A DNA stretch of 64,000 bases from Vreelandella neptunia (GCF_000712975.1 NZ_JHQL01000004.1:124001-188000), one strand, 5' to 3'; counted from the stretch's first letter, positions 1-9,354 are shown. Made by a program: numbers and translations. The notes: generated by a model from the letters alone, not told the origin.

Positions 1-80
1 TTTTCGCTGTAAATGAAGAAAAATAGTGGAAACGCCATATAATAAGGCGCACGAAACAGCAATAAACCAGCTAAAAGCGC

Positions 81-443
81 TTAATGATAGTTTAAGGAGC
101 GCAGCCGATGCTGCGAAGCAAGGTAAGTGTCCAGGATAGTGTGGTGTAATTTACTTACCCAGCGCTGAGTCTCATGCGGACAACCGTAAGGAAGCTGCGC
201 AATCAGCTGGTCTACTGCATCATGAATAGCGGGTATACCCGCTTCACTAGCAATCGTACGGATCCGCATCAAATGTATGTCTAATAGTGTGGATTCTTGG
301 TGGTTGAGGTCATAAATCATCAGCTCGGCTCTCGCCATAAGACTGACGAGGTGGCGCGCATGGAATACCGTGGCAGACTCTAGAGTGGATAGAGCAGAAA
401 GCTCTAAGCCGTGCGCATTATCCGCGTGATGAGCTACCTGCAT
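81..443 (-). CDS. Hypothetical helical protein (120 aa)
   Basis: I do not recognise the family. The 120-residue product has no signal peptide or membrane segment, is rich in His and Leu, and reads as an all-helical soluble protein with a conserved-looking CPHETQRWVSKLHH stretch near residues 88-101. An SD-like GGGAGTAAAGG lies 4-5 bases before the ATG, which supports the start. It stands alone, with a long AT-rich non-coding region upstream. Composition resembles its neighbours, so it is probably a real gene, but no function can be given. Confidence 0.55.
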   Translation of the reverse strand: MQVAHHADNAHGLELSALSTLESATVFHARHLVSLMARAELMIYDLNHQESTLLDIHLMRIRTIASEAGIPAIHDAVDQLIAQLPYGCPHETQRWVSKLHHTILDTYLASQHRLRSLNYH

Positions 444-999
444 CAGACCTTTACTCCCTGGTTTTTAAACGTAAAAAGAACTGGTCTTCAATAAAAGTAA
501 TCATAATTCACGTCCTAAGATTACCTGGCAGCAGCCTCTAGTACAGCCCAAGCCCATCAATTGTGACAATCATTTACATTGTTGTTAGCTGGATCATAAA
601 AAAGTAGTGTTTTCAATATTTTCTGAATGCAACTTCATGCACTTAAAAGCATTAATTCATTGAAGCAGCATTAACTTAGCGGCTTTTCACTGACAAAAAA
701 TCCCTAATAACACCTTGTATTAGCTAAATAAAAATAGAAATCACCATTTTTCAAACATCAAAGTAAACTATAAAAAAACATTTGGTTTACTTTACTTGTT
801 CTTACTTGCCCATACTCGTACAACGCAATTTGCTTGTTGAAGCATCCTTCTTTAATGAAAGGGTTGAGCTATTCATGCTGAACAGAGGGCTTGTAGAGCC
901 GTTAGCTACTGCTAAATCCGCCAGAATTATCTGCAAAACATGGGCAAGGTTGGTAACGCTGAGCTAACGGCATCACCAAGACTTCTAACAGTGTGGTAT
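444..999. other. AT-rich intergenic region
   Basis: About 555 bases with no convincing gene. The stretch 480-800 is clearly more AT-rich than the flanks, with several A/T runs. A 61-codon TTG-initiated frame (782-967) is present but lacks a ribosome-binding site and any recognisable domain. The promoter of the leftward gene at 81-443 must lie at the left edge. I see no RNA gene, terminator or strong inverted repeat. Confidence 0.5.
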
Positions 1000-1902
1000 T
1001 TATAAGCCTGTTGACAGTGAGAGCTCTTCAACCACCGCCGCTACCCTTTTCCGCGCATCGCCTTGCAGCGTTTGAAGCGGCAGGGGCAAACAAGGCTGGC
1101 TTACTTTGCCGGTAAGTTCTGCAATGGTAGCGGCCACCCGCAGGCTGCCGCCGTAGTCACGATAAAGTGCCCATAACGGTTCAAGTGCATCGGACAGTGC
1201 GCAGGCCTGTTTTACGTCTTTCGCTTGGGCGGCACGGGTTAGCGCCAGCGCAGTCTCTGGGTATAGCCCACCAATCACCGAGTACCAGGCATCGCAGCCA
1301 GCCAGCATTCCTGTGGCGGCGGCTGGGTCGCCGCTAATGCCGATGGTTACGTCGCTGGGAATTAACCCACGCAGCCGTGCCACGCGCGCCTGTGCGGCGG
1401 CTATGTCATTCTGTACAGGGGGTATTTTAATCGAGTGAACCTGGGGTAGCTGGGCGATGCGCCCATGCAGTTCATCGCTAAATTCAAAGTGCGTAGTGCC
1501 TGGGTTGTCATAGACACATAGCGGCACGCTCAGCGAACGACAAACCGTCTCGAAAAGGCTAAACACCTCATCATCGGTGAGCTTTTGATAGGAAACCGGT
1601 GCCAGAAGCACGCCGCTAGCGCCTGCTTGCTGGGCGTTTTCTGCATGGGTTAGTACATCACGGGTGCGTAATGCGCCTATACCCACCACCACTGGTACGT
1701 CAGCAGCATGCTCAACGCAAAGCTTGGCAACGCGGGCACGCTCTTCACCACTTAAATAAGCGTAGTTGCCCGTCGAGCCCAGCACGCCGATGGAGTCCAC
1801 CCTAGCCTCCACCAAGCGCTCCACCAAACGAGTGAACTCATACTCATGAATACCTTGCTCGTTCATGGGGGTTAGCGGAAACGCGCTCAGGCCAGTGAAC
1901 AT
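1000..1902 (-). CDS. DapA/NAL-family aldolase (dihydrodipicolinate synthase-like)
   Basis: A 300-residue TIM-barrel class I aldolase of the DapA / N-acetylneuraminate lyase family. Visible family signatures are the GSTGNYAYLSGEER loop (about 42-55), the YDNP tyrosine motif (Y131) and a Schiff-base lysine in HSIKIPP (K159). The start is placed at MFTGLSAFPLTPM, 33 codons inside the longest frame, because family members begin there and AAGGA stands just upstream. No lysine-biosynthesis neighbours are present and the SIKIPP context differs from the GIKEA-type context usual in true DapA, so I infer a catabolic aldolase or lyase of unknown substrate. Confidence 0.85.
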   Translation of the reverse strand: MFTGLSAFPLTPMNEQGIHEYEFTRLVERLVEARVDSIGVLGSTGNYAYLSGEERARVAKLCVEHAADVPVVVGIGALRTRDVLTHAENAQQAGASGVLLAPVSYQKLTDDEVFSLFETVCRSLSVPLCVYDNPGTTHFEFSDELHGRIAQLPQVHSIKIPPVQNDIAAAQARVARLRGLIPSDVTIGISGDPAAATGMLAGCDAWYSVIGGLYPETALALTRAAQAKDVKQACALSDALEPLWALYRDYGGSLRVAATIAELTGKVSQPCLPLPLQTLQGDARKRVAAVVEELSLSTGL

Positions 1903-2017
1903 GATGGAGAATCCTTGTGAAATGTCTGCCCTATTAAAAAGCTTTATACGCCCCTGGATACTAGCAGCTGACTTCGGATTGTGTGTTCGTGTGGATCTCA
2001 CCTAGCAACAGCGTAAC

Positions 2018-2482
2018 CTAACGAGACTGCTTGATAACCAGTTCAATCGTTTGCTTTACGTACGCATACATTACCGGACAAGTGCTGGCTCTGGGGCCTG
2101 CCACGTTAAGCACGTTAATGTGGCGATCATGCACAAAGTCGGCTAGCAGCATTGCTGCGTGAAGCGGATCAATCAACTCTATATCAATCAGTTTATAAGG
2201 CTTTGATTGCTGAATGCAAAAGAGTGCTGTGGCCTCTGTTCCCCCTTGAAGATAAGACGCATAGAAGATGGCAGTACCATCCGCATCTTGTACATTTTTC
2301 TTAGTACGCTGGCGGTATCCACCGCCAGTTTCTTCAAGTAAGTAGACGCTACTGATCGGTCCATCTTCGGCCATTCTGCCAACGGGGCAGGTTCCACCAA
2401 TGGGGAAGTCTAATGTTAATGCAGCGTCTAGTGCCGCCCTATCAGCGCCTGTTTGGCCGCCGCTTATAATTTTAGTCAACAT
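2018..2482 (-). CDS. Putative molybdenum carrier family protein
   Basis: A 154-residue protein of the putative molybdenum carrier family (Rossmann-like, related to bacterial proteins of uncertain role). It begins with the hallmark IISGGQTGADRAALDAA, continues with IGGTCPVGRMAEDG, and carries LNVAGPRAST near the C-terminus, all typical of the family. The start is set at MLTKIISGG because the extra 15 upstream codons are not family-like. No strong SD is visible for either start. The name rests on homology to an algal molybdenum-cofactor carrier; a real cofactor role here is not shown by the neighbours, which hold no mo genes. Confidence 0.8.
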   Translation of the reverse strand: MLTKIISGGQTGADRAALDAALTLDFPIGGTCPVGRMAEDGPISSVYLLEETGGGYRQRTKKNVQDADGTAIFYASYLQGGTEATALFCIQQSKPYKLIDIELIDPLHAAMLLADFVHDRHINVLNVAGPRASTCPVMYAYVKQTIELVIKQSR

Positions 2483-2562
2483 AAAAGTGGCTATATATCT
2501 CTGATCGCGTGGCAAACACATCGCCACACGGTATTAGGAAGTAAAAGTGAAAGGGCTAAAAC

Positions 2563-2883
2563 CTACTGACCAAAGCCAATGCTTAAGCGCAGCGCTTGAA
2601 GGCCATCGAACTCGACGTTGACGTCGTCAGAAAATACCGGGTGGCCGTAAACCACCATGTCCACTGCTGCCTGCGAGCCACGGTAGCTAACAGTTACGCT
2701 GAGGTCTGCAGAGGTGGTAATCGGTGCAAGCAGGCCATACTCAACCTTATCAACGCTCAACGACGATAGGCCGCGGGCATCTAACTGATGCTGCACTTCT
2801 TGTTTTACAACGACGCCGTAATAGAAATAGATACCCGCATAGCCAAGAGCCAGCAGTAAGATCAGTGAAAAGAGCTTTCCCAT
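2563..2883 (-). CDS. Small membrane-anchored protein, unknown
   Basis: A 106-residue protein with one N-terminal hydrophobic segment (about residues 4-24, FSLILLLALGYAGIYFYYG) followed by a soluble, beta-rich domain that would face the periplasm. The start MGKLFS is preceded by GAGGGAAACG, a good SD, and is preferred over a longer frame reading back through an odd Arg/Lys-rich leader. I recognise no family. It could be a short relative of LEA/AsmA-like anchored domains, but that is only a shape resemblance. Confidence 0.7.
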   Translation of the reverse strand: MGKLFSLILLLALGYAGIYFYYGVVVKQEVQHQLDARGLSSLSVDKVEYGLLAPITTSADLSVTVSYRGSQAAVDMVVYGHPVFSDDVNVEFDGLQALRLSIGFGQ

Positions 2884-3037
2884 TCGTTTCCCTCGGGGTG
2901 ATGAAATCCTTGTAGTTGCCGCTTTTAGCAGACAGCCGCGAGCGCTGATAATGCCTGCGGTAGTAAGTAGCCACAAGCATTGAAAAATGAACATTATTTA
3001 CAAACAAAAGAGAAAAGTTCTAATGGTGAGGTGTCGG

Positions 3038-3093
3038 TAGTTGGTGAAGAGTAGTTGATGAAGAATAGCTGATGAAGAGTAGCTGATGAAGAG
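3038..3093. repeat. Four tandem 14-bp repeats
   Basis: Four consecutive 14-base units, consensus TAGYTGATGAAGAR; the last two are identical and the first two differ by one or two bases each. They lie in the non-coding gap between trpA and the small membrane protein, directly beyond the inverted repeat at 3090-3114. No coding role is visible. Slippage-prone minisatellite-type repeat. Confidence 0.8.
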
Positions 3094-3114
3094 CAGGCGC
3101 TGCTGGCCTGCTCT
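3090..3114 (-). terminator. Possible trpBA terminator
   Basis: Perfect inverted repeat (AGAGCAGGC with GCCTGCTCT) separated by 7 bases, 47 bases beyond the trpA stop codon when read leftwards. It is GC-rich enough for a hairpin but is followed on the leftward strand only by TCATCAGC, not a clean U-tract, so the call is tentative. Confidence 0.35.
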
Positions 3115-3160
3115 CTTAACGTATCGTTCTTTTTACTCTGCCTGTATCAATCTGCTTGTA

Positions 3161-4000
3161 TCAACAGACTTGTGGCTCACTCGCTGTGCGACATGCCCTG
3201 ATACTCTCAGCAAACTCTTTGACTAAACCATGCACGCGTTCAACGGCGTCGTCAGGCGTGTTGGCATGCTCAATACAGTCAACCAGCGCAGAGCCGACCA
3301 CCACTGCATCGCTAAAGCGGCCAATGGTGGCTGCTTGCTCGGCGGTACGAATGCCAAAACCAACGGCAATGGGTAGCTCGGTGTGCTCGCGCAGTTGCTC
3401 AACTGCGCTTTCCAACCGCGCTGGCGTGGGTGCACTGCCACCGGTAACCCCCGCAACGGAGACGTAATAGATAAATCCAGAAGCGTTACTCAACACTTTG
3501 GGCAGCCGTTTAGCATCCGTGGTCGGGGTTGCTAAGCGAATAAAATCAATGCCGTGTTGCACCGCTGGCTGGCAGAGTTCTTCATCGTGCTCGGGGGGTA
3601 AATCCACCACAATCAGGCCATCTACCCCTGCACGGGCGGCATCCGCTAGAAAGCGCTCAACGCCATAACAGTAAATCGGGTTGTAGTAGCCCATCAGCAC
3701 GATAGGCGTGGTGCCATTTTGTTCGCGGAAACGGCGCACCATGTCTAGCGTCTTGGCTTGCGTTTGGCCGCCTTCAAGTGCACGCAGCGCGGCTTTTTGA
3801 ATGGCGGGCCCATCGGCCATCGGGTCACTGAACGGCATACCAAGTTCGATGATGTCTACACCGGCTTCTGGCAACCCATGTAGCAAGCGGCGCGAAGTCT
3901 CAGCATCTGGGTCGCCTGCCGTCAGGTAGCTGACCAGCGCTGGGCGATTTTGCTGTTTGAGCGCCGCAAAGCAGTGCTCAAGGCGAGAAGAGTGGTTCAT
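3161..4000 (-). CDS. trpA: Tryptophan synthase alpha chain
   Basis: Cleaves indole-3-glycerol phosphate to indole and glyceraldehyde-3-phosphate; indole is channelled to TrpB in the alpha2-beta2 complex. The 279-residue product has the family signature [15 protein letters not shown] with catalytic Glu52 and Asp63 (equivalents of E49/D60), plus GFGI (phosphate loop) near the C-terminus. The start at [10 protein letters not shown] has AAGGAG 7 bases upstream; an in-frame ATG 8 codons earlier is less likely. It follows trpB by 20 bases on the same strand, the usual trpBA pair. The other trp genes are not in this window, as in pseudomonads. Confidence 0.97.
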   Translation of the reverse strand: MNHSSRLEHCFAALKQQNRPALVSYLTAGDPDAETSRRLLHGLPEAGVDIIELGMPFSDPMADGPAIQKAALRALEGGQTQAKTLDMVRRFREQNGTTPIVLMGYYNPIYCYGVERFLADAARAGVDGLIVVDLPPEHDEELCQPAVQHGIDFIRLATPTTDAKRLPKVLSNASGFIYYVSVAGVTGGSAPTPARLESAVEQLREHTELPIAVGFGIRTAEQAATIGRFSDAVVVGSALVDCIEHANTPDDAVERVHGLVKEFAESIRACRTASEPQVC

Positions 4001-4020
4001 AGCTGGCTCCTTGTGCGCGC

Positions 4021-5238
4021 TCATAGGTGTTTAACGCCGAATTTGTCGCCCAGGTGATGGGCCACGCTCATCATGTCCTTATCGCCACGACCGCTTAGGT
4101 TAATCACCATTAGGTGCTCGCGTGGCAACGTTGGCGCACGCTTGGCGACTTCGGCCAGGGCGTGTGCGGTTTCAAGGGCAGGAATAATGCCTTCTTGGCG
4201 GCAGCAGACCTGAAAGGCTTCCAGCGCTTCGTCGTCGGTGGCGGAGACGTACTCTACCCGCCCCTGCTCATGAAGCCATGCGTGCTCTGGGCCAATGCCG
4301 GGATAATCCAACCCCGCTGAAATTGAGTGGGCATCAATAATCTGGCCATCTTCATTCTGCAGCAGGTAGGTGCGGTTGCCGTGCAGCACCCCTGGCGTGC
4401 CGCCATTCAGGCTGGCTGCATGCAGGCCGCTTTTAACCCCTTTTCCGCCGGCCTCTACGCCAATCATCTTCACATCTGGATCGTTGATGAAGGGATAGAA
4501 CAGCCCCATGGCGTTAGAACCACCGCCGACACAAGCGACCAGTGAATCCGGCAAGCGGCCCTGCTTTTCAAGCATTTGACTGCGGGTTTCATGGCCAATC
4601 ACCGCTTGGAAGTCGCGCACCATGGCGGGGTACGGGTGCGGCCCAGCCACGGTGCCAATAATGTAGAAGGTGTCGTCGACATTGGTTACCCAGTCGCGCA
4701 GCGCTTCGTTCATGGCGTCTTTCAGGGTGCCGGTGCCTGATGTGACCGGCACGATTTCTGCCCCCAACAGTTTCATACGAAAAACATTGGGCTGCTGACG
4801 TTCGATGTCGGTTGCGCCCATATAGATAACGCAAGGCAAGCCAAAGCGCGCGGCTACCGTGGCGGTGGCCACCCCGTGCATACCAGCGCCGGTCTCGGCA
4901 ATAATGCGTTTTTTGCCCATCTGCTTGGCTAAGAGCACTTGGCCGATGCAGTTGTTAATCTTATGTGCGCCGGTGTGGTTTAACTCTTCACGCTTAAGGT
5001 AAATACTCGCCCCGCCGAAATGCTCGGTCAGACGTTCAGCGAAATAAAGCGGGCTTGGCCGCCCCACATAGTCCCCTTGAAAATAGGCGAGCTGGCGTTG
5101 GAACTCGGGGTCTTTTTTCGCGGCGGCGTATTCGTCTTGCAGCTCTAGAATGAGCGGCATGAGTGTTTCAGCGACAAAGCGGCCGCCGAAGCTGCCAAAT
5201 AGCCCGTTGGCATCGGGCAGATTCACGAATTGGTTCAT
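4021..5238 (-). CDS. trpB: Tryptophan synthase beta chain
   Basis: PLP enzyme condensing indole with L-serine to tryptophan. The 405-residue length is standard. The PLP lysine lies in HTGAHKINN (K93), and the phosphate-binding loop GGGSNAMG is intact. The start MNQFVNLPD has AGAGG upstream; the 35 preceding codons run into the trpI promoter region and are not family-like. It is divergently arranged with a TrpI-type LysR gene across 139 bases, so induction by indoleglycerol phosphate through that regulator is likely, as known in Pseudomonas. Confidence 0.97.
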   Translation of the reverse strand: MNQFVNLPDANGLFGSFGGRFVAETLMPLILELQDEYAAAKKDPEFQRQLAYFQGDYVGRPSPLYFAERLTEHFGGASIYLKREELNHTGAHKINNCIGQVLLAKQMGKKRIIAETGAGMHGVATATVAARFGLPCVIYMGATDIERQQPNVFRMKLLGAEIVPVTSGTGTLKDAMNEALRDWVTNVDDTFYIIGTVAGPHPYPAMVRDFQAVIGHETRSQMLEKQGRLPDSLVACVGGGSNAMGLFYPFINDPDVKMIGVEAGGKGVKSGLHAASLNGGTPGVLHGNRTYLLQNEDGQIIDAHSISAGLDYPGIGPEHAWLHEQGRVEYVSATDDEALEAFQVCCRQEGIIPALETAHALAEVAKRAPTLPREHLMVINLSGRGDKDMMSVAHHLGDKFGVKHL

Positions 5239-5377
5239 CACGACCTCTGAGTACACGTTGGAAATTGGCAATGAACTGAAGGTAGCGCAGGCAGGCGGGG
5301 ATAAAAATCGATAAGATGTCATCAATAGGTGAGTTTTAGTCAACTGTTAAGTCATTTTCAACATTACTGGATACGCC

Positions 5378-6271
5378 ATGCAGAACAGCATGCCGCCGCT
5401 TAGCGCCCTGCGCGCTTTTGAAGCCACCGCCCGTTTGGGCAGCGTGACCGCCGCCGCTGATGAGCTAAACGTTACTCATGGCGCGGTTAGTCGCCAGTTA
5501 AAAAGCCTGGATGAACATTTTGGTGTGGCGCTCTTTGCTAAAGCTGGCCGCGGGTTGGTACTGACGCATCACGGTGAGCAGTTGCAGAGCGGCGTGGGCG
5601 AAGCATTCAGCCGCCTACGTGACAGTTGCGCAGCGCTCAAGCATGAGGTGGAAGAAGCATCCTTTACCCTGGCCTGCCCAGGCAGCCTGTTAGCACGCTG
5701 GCTAATACCTCGGCTAGATCGCCTTCACCGTGACCTACCTGAGCTAAAACTACAGGTGGTGGTGAGTGATACTGAGCAACCCGGTAAGCCTACTGATGCC
5801 AGCGCTACCTTGGCGTTTACGGAGCCGCCCTGGCCTGCCGATATAGAGGTTATATCACTGATGTCCGAACAGATTTGTGCAGTGGCAAGCCCGGCGCTGG
5901 CAGCACACATCGACCCTACCAAACCGGAATCGCTGTTTGCCAACACGCTGTTGGTAACCGCTTCACGGCCCCAGGCGTGGCCGCAGTGGGCCAGTGCTAA
6001 AGGGTTGGAGCAAGGTGCATTGAAGGACGCTCTTCAGCAGGGCCAAAGCTTTGCTCATCTTTATTATTTGATTGAAGCAGCCGTGGCCGGTTTAGGGATC
6101 GCCATCGCGCCAACACTGTTAGTAGAGGGTGAGTTGAGCAGCGGGCGGCTGATTGCCCCATGGGGCAGTATCGAAACGTCCGCGCAGCTCTGCCTGCTGC
6201 TACCTAAACACGCCAACCTTCGCCGCAGCGAGCCACTGGCAGAGTGGTTTAAGCAGGCGCTTAAAGGGTGA
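5378..6271 (+). CDS. trpI: LysR-family regulator, TrpI-like
   Basis: A 297-residue LysR-type regulator. The N-terminal winged HTH (residues 6-65) reads LSALRAFEATARLGSVTAAA then LNVTHGAVSRQLKSLDEHFG, of the GcvA/TrpI branch; the remainder is a substrate-binding-like effector domain. It is divergent from trpBA with a 139-base shared region, the same arrangement as Pseudomonas trpI, whose product activates trpBA with indoleglycerol phosphate. The name is assigned from this context; the branch alone would allow other GcvA-like roles. The SD is weak (GGATACGCC). Confidence 0.8.
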   Translation: MQNSMPPLSALRAFEATARLGSVTAAADELNVTHGAVSRQLKSLDEHFGVALFAKAGRGLVLTHHGEQLQSGVGEAFSRLRDSCAALKHEVEEASFTLACPGSLLARWLIPRLDRLHRDLPELKLQVVVSDTEQPGKPTDASATLAFTEPPWPADIEVISLMSEQICAVASPALAAHIDPTKPESLFANTLLVTASRPQAWPQWASAKGLEQGALKDALQQGQSFAHLYYLIEAAVAGLGIAIAPTLLVEGELSSGRLIAPWGSIETSAQLCLLLPKHANLRRSEPLAEWFKQALKG

Positions 6272-6305
6272 GACCGGCGCCTTGCTGGGAGGCTACGCCT
6301 CCATT

Positions 6306-6417
6306 CGCGGGTGCCTCATTTGCTCGTCCCTCACAAGATTCGTTACGCCGCGCTACAGAACCCAAGCCATTGAATTTTAATATGTCGTAGCGCGGCGTAA
6401 GCGTCAGCGCACCCGCG
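6306..6417. repeat. Nested inverted repeat, REP/BIME-like
   Basis: Between two convergent genes lies a two-layer palindrome: a perfect 14-bp inner pair TTACGCCGCGCTAC (6343-6356) and GTAGCGCGGCGTAA (6387-6400), and an outer perfect 9-bp pair CGCGGGTGC (6306-6314) and GCACCCGCG (6409-6417). The form matches extragenic palindromic repeats (REP/BIME-like). I found no second copy in this window, so repetition in the genome is inference. It might also act as a bidirectional terminator or mRNA end for trpI and the GST gene. Confidence 0.6.
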
Positions 6418-6424
6418 GGGGCGG

Positions 6425-7027
6425 CTACACAAAGGCTGTTTGCTGAAAACTATCTCTGGCAATCACTACGCCATGCCATTTCCGTAACGCTGGGTGCTCT
6501 TCCTTCCAGTTCACTTCTGGCAGCCTGAAGGCCAAATAATCTAGCGCTACAGCGATAGCGATTTCACCAAGAGTCATCGACGGCGTCAGTTGACTTTCGT
6601 TTAGCTCGCTGCCAAGTTGCTCAATGATGCGTTGCATCGCCCGTTGGCGCCTGCGCCCAAGCTCACTTTGATCAATCTCAGGGCCATGGTGTTTTCTAGC
6701 AATCACCGTGGTGAAAGCGGCGTCCATAAGGTTTTGGCCAAGCCCCGCTAGGTGCATTACATCAGCCAAGCGTGATGGGGGCATCATCGGCACGCTGGGG
6801 CTGATGCTATCAAGATAAACAGCGATCAGCATCGATTCGCTCAGCGTCGTACCATCGTTTGTCACTAGCGCAGGAATTCGCCCAGCGGGATTAACGTCCA
6901 GCAACGCTTGGTCATCTGCCCAAGGGTCGCACCAGCGCAAGGTAACGTCACCTGCCAGACCTTTTTCCAGCAATATAATCCGCGCGAGGCGCGCATAGGG
7001 TGACGTGGCGTTCAGGAAGAGTTGCAT
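6425..7027 (-). CDS. Glutathione S-transferase family protein
   Basis: A 200-residue GST. The N-terminal thioredoxin fold (1-78) has ATSPYARLARIILLEKGL, the cis-Pro motif GRIPALV and the Glu/Ser glutathione-binding LSESMLIAVYL; an all-helical C-terminal domain follows. The class is not clear. Its ATG overlaps the stop of the upstream MFS gene (TAATG), so the two are translationally coupled. A joint role in uptake or export and detoxification of some electrophile is inference. Confidence 0.88.
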   Translation of the reverse strand: MQLFLNATSPYARLARIILLEKGLAGDVTLRWCDPWADDQALLDVNPAGRIPALVTNDGTTLSESMLIAVYLDSISPSVPMMPPSRLADVMHLAGLGQNLMDAAFTTVIARKHHGPEIDQSELGRRRQRAMQRIIEQLGSELNESQLTPSMTLGEIAIAVALDYLAFRLPEVNWKEEHPALRKWHGVVIARDSFQQTAFV

Positions 7028-8232
7028 TACTGTCTCCGTTTTTGGCCTAAAAAAGGAACGTGGCGCTGCTCCACACCACGACTAAGCAGCACCAGTACAA
7101 AGCCACCTATCAACACTACACTGCTAATCAAAAATAGCGGCAAGTACGTACCCCACGCCACATATAGCCCAGACATCACGTAACCAGAAAACGCCTGAGC
7201 CGCAGCGAAAGCAGCCGTCGCTTGCCCCCAGAGTTTTTTGTGGGCTCCTGGGCCAACTAACTCAGCAAGTCGACCAGACGTTAGCGCCACAATGCCAGGG
7301 ATCATCGCGCCCACCACGAACGATGAAACTGACTGGCTAAGCAGCGCGAGCGAAAAGACAGGCAGAGATACAGCGGCCGCCTTGGCTAAAAACGCGAGGG
7401 TTAAACCACGATGCCAGCCCACTTTTCGCGCTAACGCTCCTACTACCAGTGGCCCGCACACAGCGCCCAAGCCGAAAATCCCCCACTGAAGAGACGCTGC
7501 TTGATGCCCTAAGGCATTTTCTCGGGCGAGATAGTCCACCCAAAATACGGTATGGGGAACAAACCCGATGGCGTCCAGGGCATACGCACCGATCACCAAT
7601 AGCACGGCGACGTTTACCGCTGCATACCCGTTCTGGCTCGCCGCCCCTTCGTTACCTGTCACCGGCGGTAAGGAAACCCGAGTAACACCGCGGTCACCTA
7701 CCAACCCCGCCACGATGCATAGCAGGCCAAGCGCGCCCCAAGTAGCGGTTAGGCTGAACTCCAGCAGCATAGGTACTACCGATGCTGAAAGCAGCGCACC
7801 GAGCCCAATGCCAGTGAAAACCAGGGCACCGACACCGGCTCGTCTTTCCGGGGGCGTTGCCGATAGAGCCATCGATGGGCCAACCACCATCAGAATAGCG
7901 CCAGCCATACCTGAGACTAATCGCCAAAAGAAGAACCAACTAAAAATGCCAGCCCCCGCACATAGAAAAAAGCTTAGCGCGATCGCCACGAAACATGCTC
8001 CCATCACCGCGCGAACAGGAAAGCGTTCACTCAAGGAGTGAGCAATCAATGCACCGATAAAGTAACCAAGAAGATTGGCAGCCCCCAGGTAAGCCCCTTG
8101 GCTGGCGGTAAACCACCCCTCTTGAATCAGCGCCGGTAATAGCGGTGTGTAGGCAAAGCGGGCAATGCCGATGCCTGCCAAGGTAGCCATTACGCCGGTC
8201 ACCAGAGCAGGCAAATCTTTGCTGTTGATCAT
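7027..8232 (-). CDS. MFS transporter, YbfB/YjiJ type
   Basis: A 401-residue, 12-segment major facilitator. The N-terminus (LVTGVMATLAGIGIARFAYT, then LLPALIQEGWFTASQGAYLG) is diagnostic of the YbfB/YjiJ family, whose substrates are mostly unknown. A good SD (TAAGGACACGAT) precedes the ATG. It overlaps the GST gene and is divergent from a LysR gene across 147 bases, which probably controls the pair. Confidence 0.88.
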   Translation of the reverse strand: MINSKDLPALVTGVMATLAGIGIARFAYTPLLPALIQEGWFTASQGAYLGAANLLGYFIGALIAHSLSERFPVRAVMGACFVAIALSFFLCAGAGIFSWFFFWRLVSGMAGAILMVVGPSMALSATPPERRAGVGALVFTGIGLGALLSASVVPMLLEFSLTATWGALGLLCIVAGLVGDRGVTRVSLPPVTGNEGAASQNGYAAVNVAVLLVIGAYALDAIGFVPHTVFWVDYLARENALGHQAASLQWGIFGLGAVCGPLVVGALARKVGWHRGLTLAFLAKAAAVSLPVFSLALLSQSVSSFVVGAMIPGIVALTSGRLAELVGPGAHKKLWGQATAAFAAAQAFSGYVMSGLYVAWGTYLPLFLISSVVLIGGFVLVLLSRGVEQRHVPFLGQKRRQ

Positions 8233-8379
8233 ATCGTGTCCTTACTGAATCGCTGTGTGGAAAGTGTGGCGTCGGGCGTATTTGCTAGTAGCCTACTCAC
8301 ACCAACAATTCTTTAGAAACGATTTATAATGATAATAGCTATCTTATTTAGAGATAGCAGAAGCTTGGGGGAGATGGGA

Positions 8380-9249
8380 ATGCAATTGAAATCGTTGCGG
8401 CTGTTTAAGGCGGTGGCAGAGACAGGCAGTTTTATGGCCGCTGCGAAGCAATTACACACGGTGCAATCTAACGTGACCACGCATATCAAAAAGCTGGAGG
8501 AAGAGTTAGGCGCGCAGCTGGTTCATCGCGCTGGTGGCGTGCGCCTTACCTCTGCCGGGCGGGCATTACTGGGTTACGCCGAACGGTTGTTAGCGGTACA
8601 TGACGAAGCGTTAGCGCTATTTCAAAATGCAGAGAACGCAGCTGGCCAGCTGCGCTTAGGATCGATGGAAACTACCATGGCGCTGCGTCTTCCCCCAATA
8701 CTGGCGGCCTATCATGCCAACTTTCCAGAAGTGGATATAACGCTGGCGACAGGCCCCACCGCCAGCTTGATCGAGAAACTTATGGTCGGTCAGGCGGATG
8801 GCATTTTTGTGGCAGGCGCTGTCGACCATCATCGCTACCATTCGCTCAAGGTGTTTAGCGAACAACTTGTACTGGTAAGCTCAACCCCTATGACCAGTGT
8901 ACCCAGCGCTGAAGAGCTGCTGACAGCTACGTTTTTAGCATTTCGCCAGGGATGTAGCTATCGCCAACGTATTGAATTGCTGCTGGCATCTCAGGGAATT
9001 AATGCGGTGCGTGTTTTTGAATTTGGCACGCTAGATGCCATGCTTGGCTGCGTCGCGGCTGGGATGGGTTACACCGTGTTGCCACGTATTACTATTGAAG
9101 CCCACCGGCACCGCTTCGGCATTCACACGATGGAACTGCCCTCCGCCATTGCCAATATCGATACCTATTTTGTGACACCAGAACCCGCCTCTTGGTCACC
9201 CGCATTAGCGCGCTTTGTTGATACGCTACATCAGGAAGCTGGGCTATAG
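8380..9249 (+). CDS. LysR-family transcriptional regulator
   Basis: A 289-residue LysR protein with N-terminal HTH (SLRLFKAVAETGSFMAAAKQ, then VQSNVTTHIKKLEEELGAQL) and a C-terminal effector-binding domain. Three ATG-type starts are possible; the one at 8380 (MQLKSLRLF) is chosen because GGGGGAG stands 7 bases before it and the HTH begins at once, whereas the ATG at 8374 abuts that SD. Divergent from the MFS-GST operon, its likely target. Confidence 0.88.
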   Translation: MQLKSLRLFKAVAETGSFMAAAKQLHTVQSNVTTHIKKLEEELGAQLVHRAGGVRLTSAGRALLGYAERLLAVHDEALALFQNAENAAGQLRLGSMETTMALRLPPILAAYHANFPEVDITLATGPTASLIEKLMVGQADGIFVAGAVDHHRYHSLKVFSEQLVLVSSTPMTSVPSAEELLTATFLAFRQGCSYRQRIELLLASQGINAVRVFEFGTLDAMLGCVAAGMGYTVLPRITIEAHRHRFGIHTMELPSAIANIDTYFVTPEPASWSPALARFVDTLHQEAGL

Positions 9250-9354
9250 ACTCGCCCTCACTCTTCATCTCATGTCTTTTGAGCAATCAAGTACGCGCCC
9301 CGTGCAACCATAGCCAATATCGGCGGGAGTCATCGGGGCCTTTTCAAGACGAGG

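Noticed and set aside
782-967. 61-codon rightward frame in the AT-rich region
   Set aside because: TTG start, no ribosome-binding site, no recognisable domain and unusual composition.
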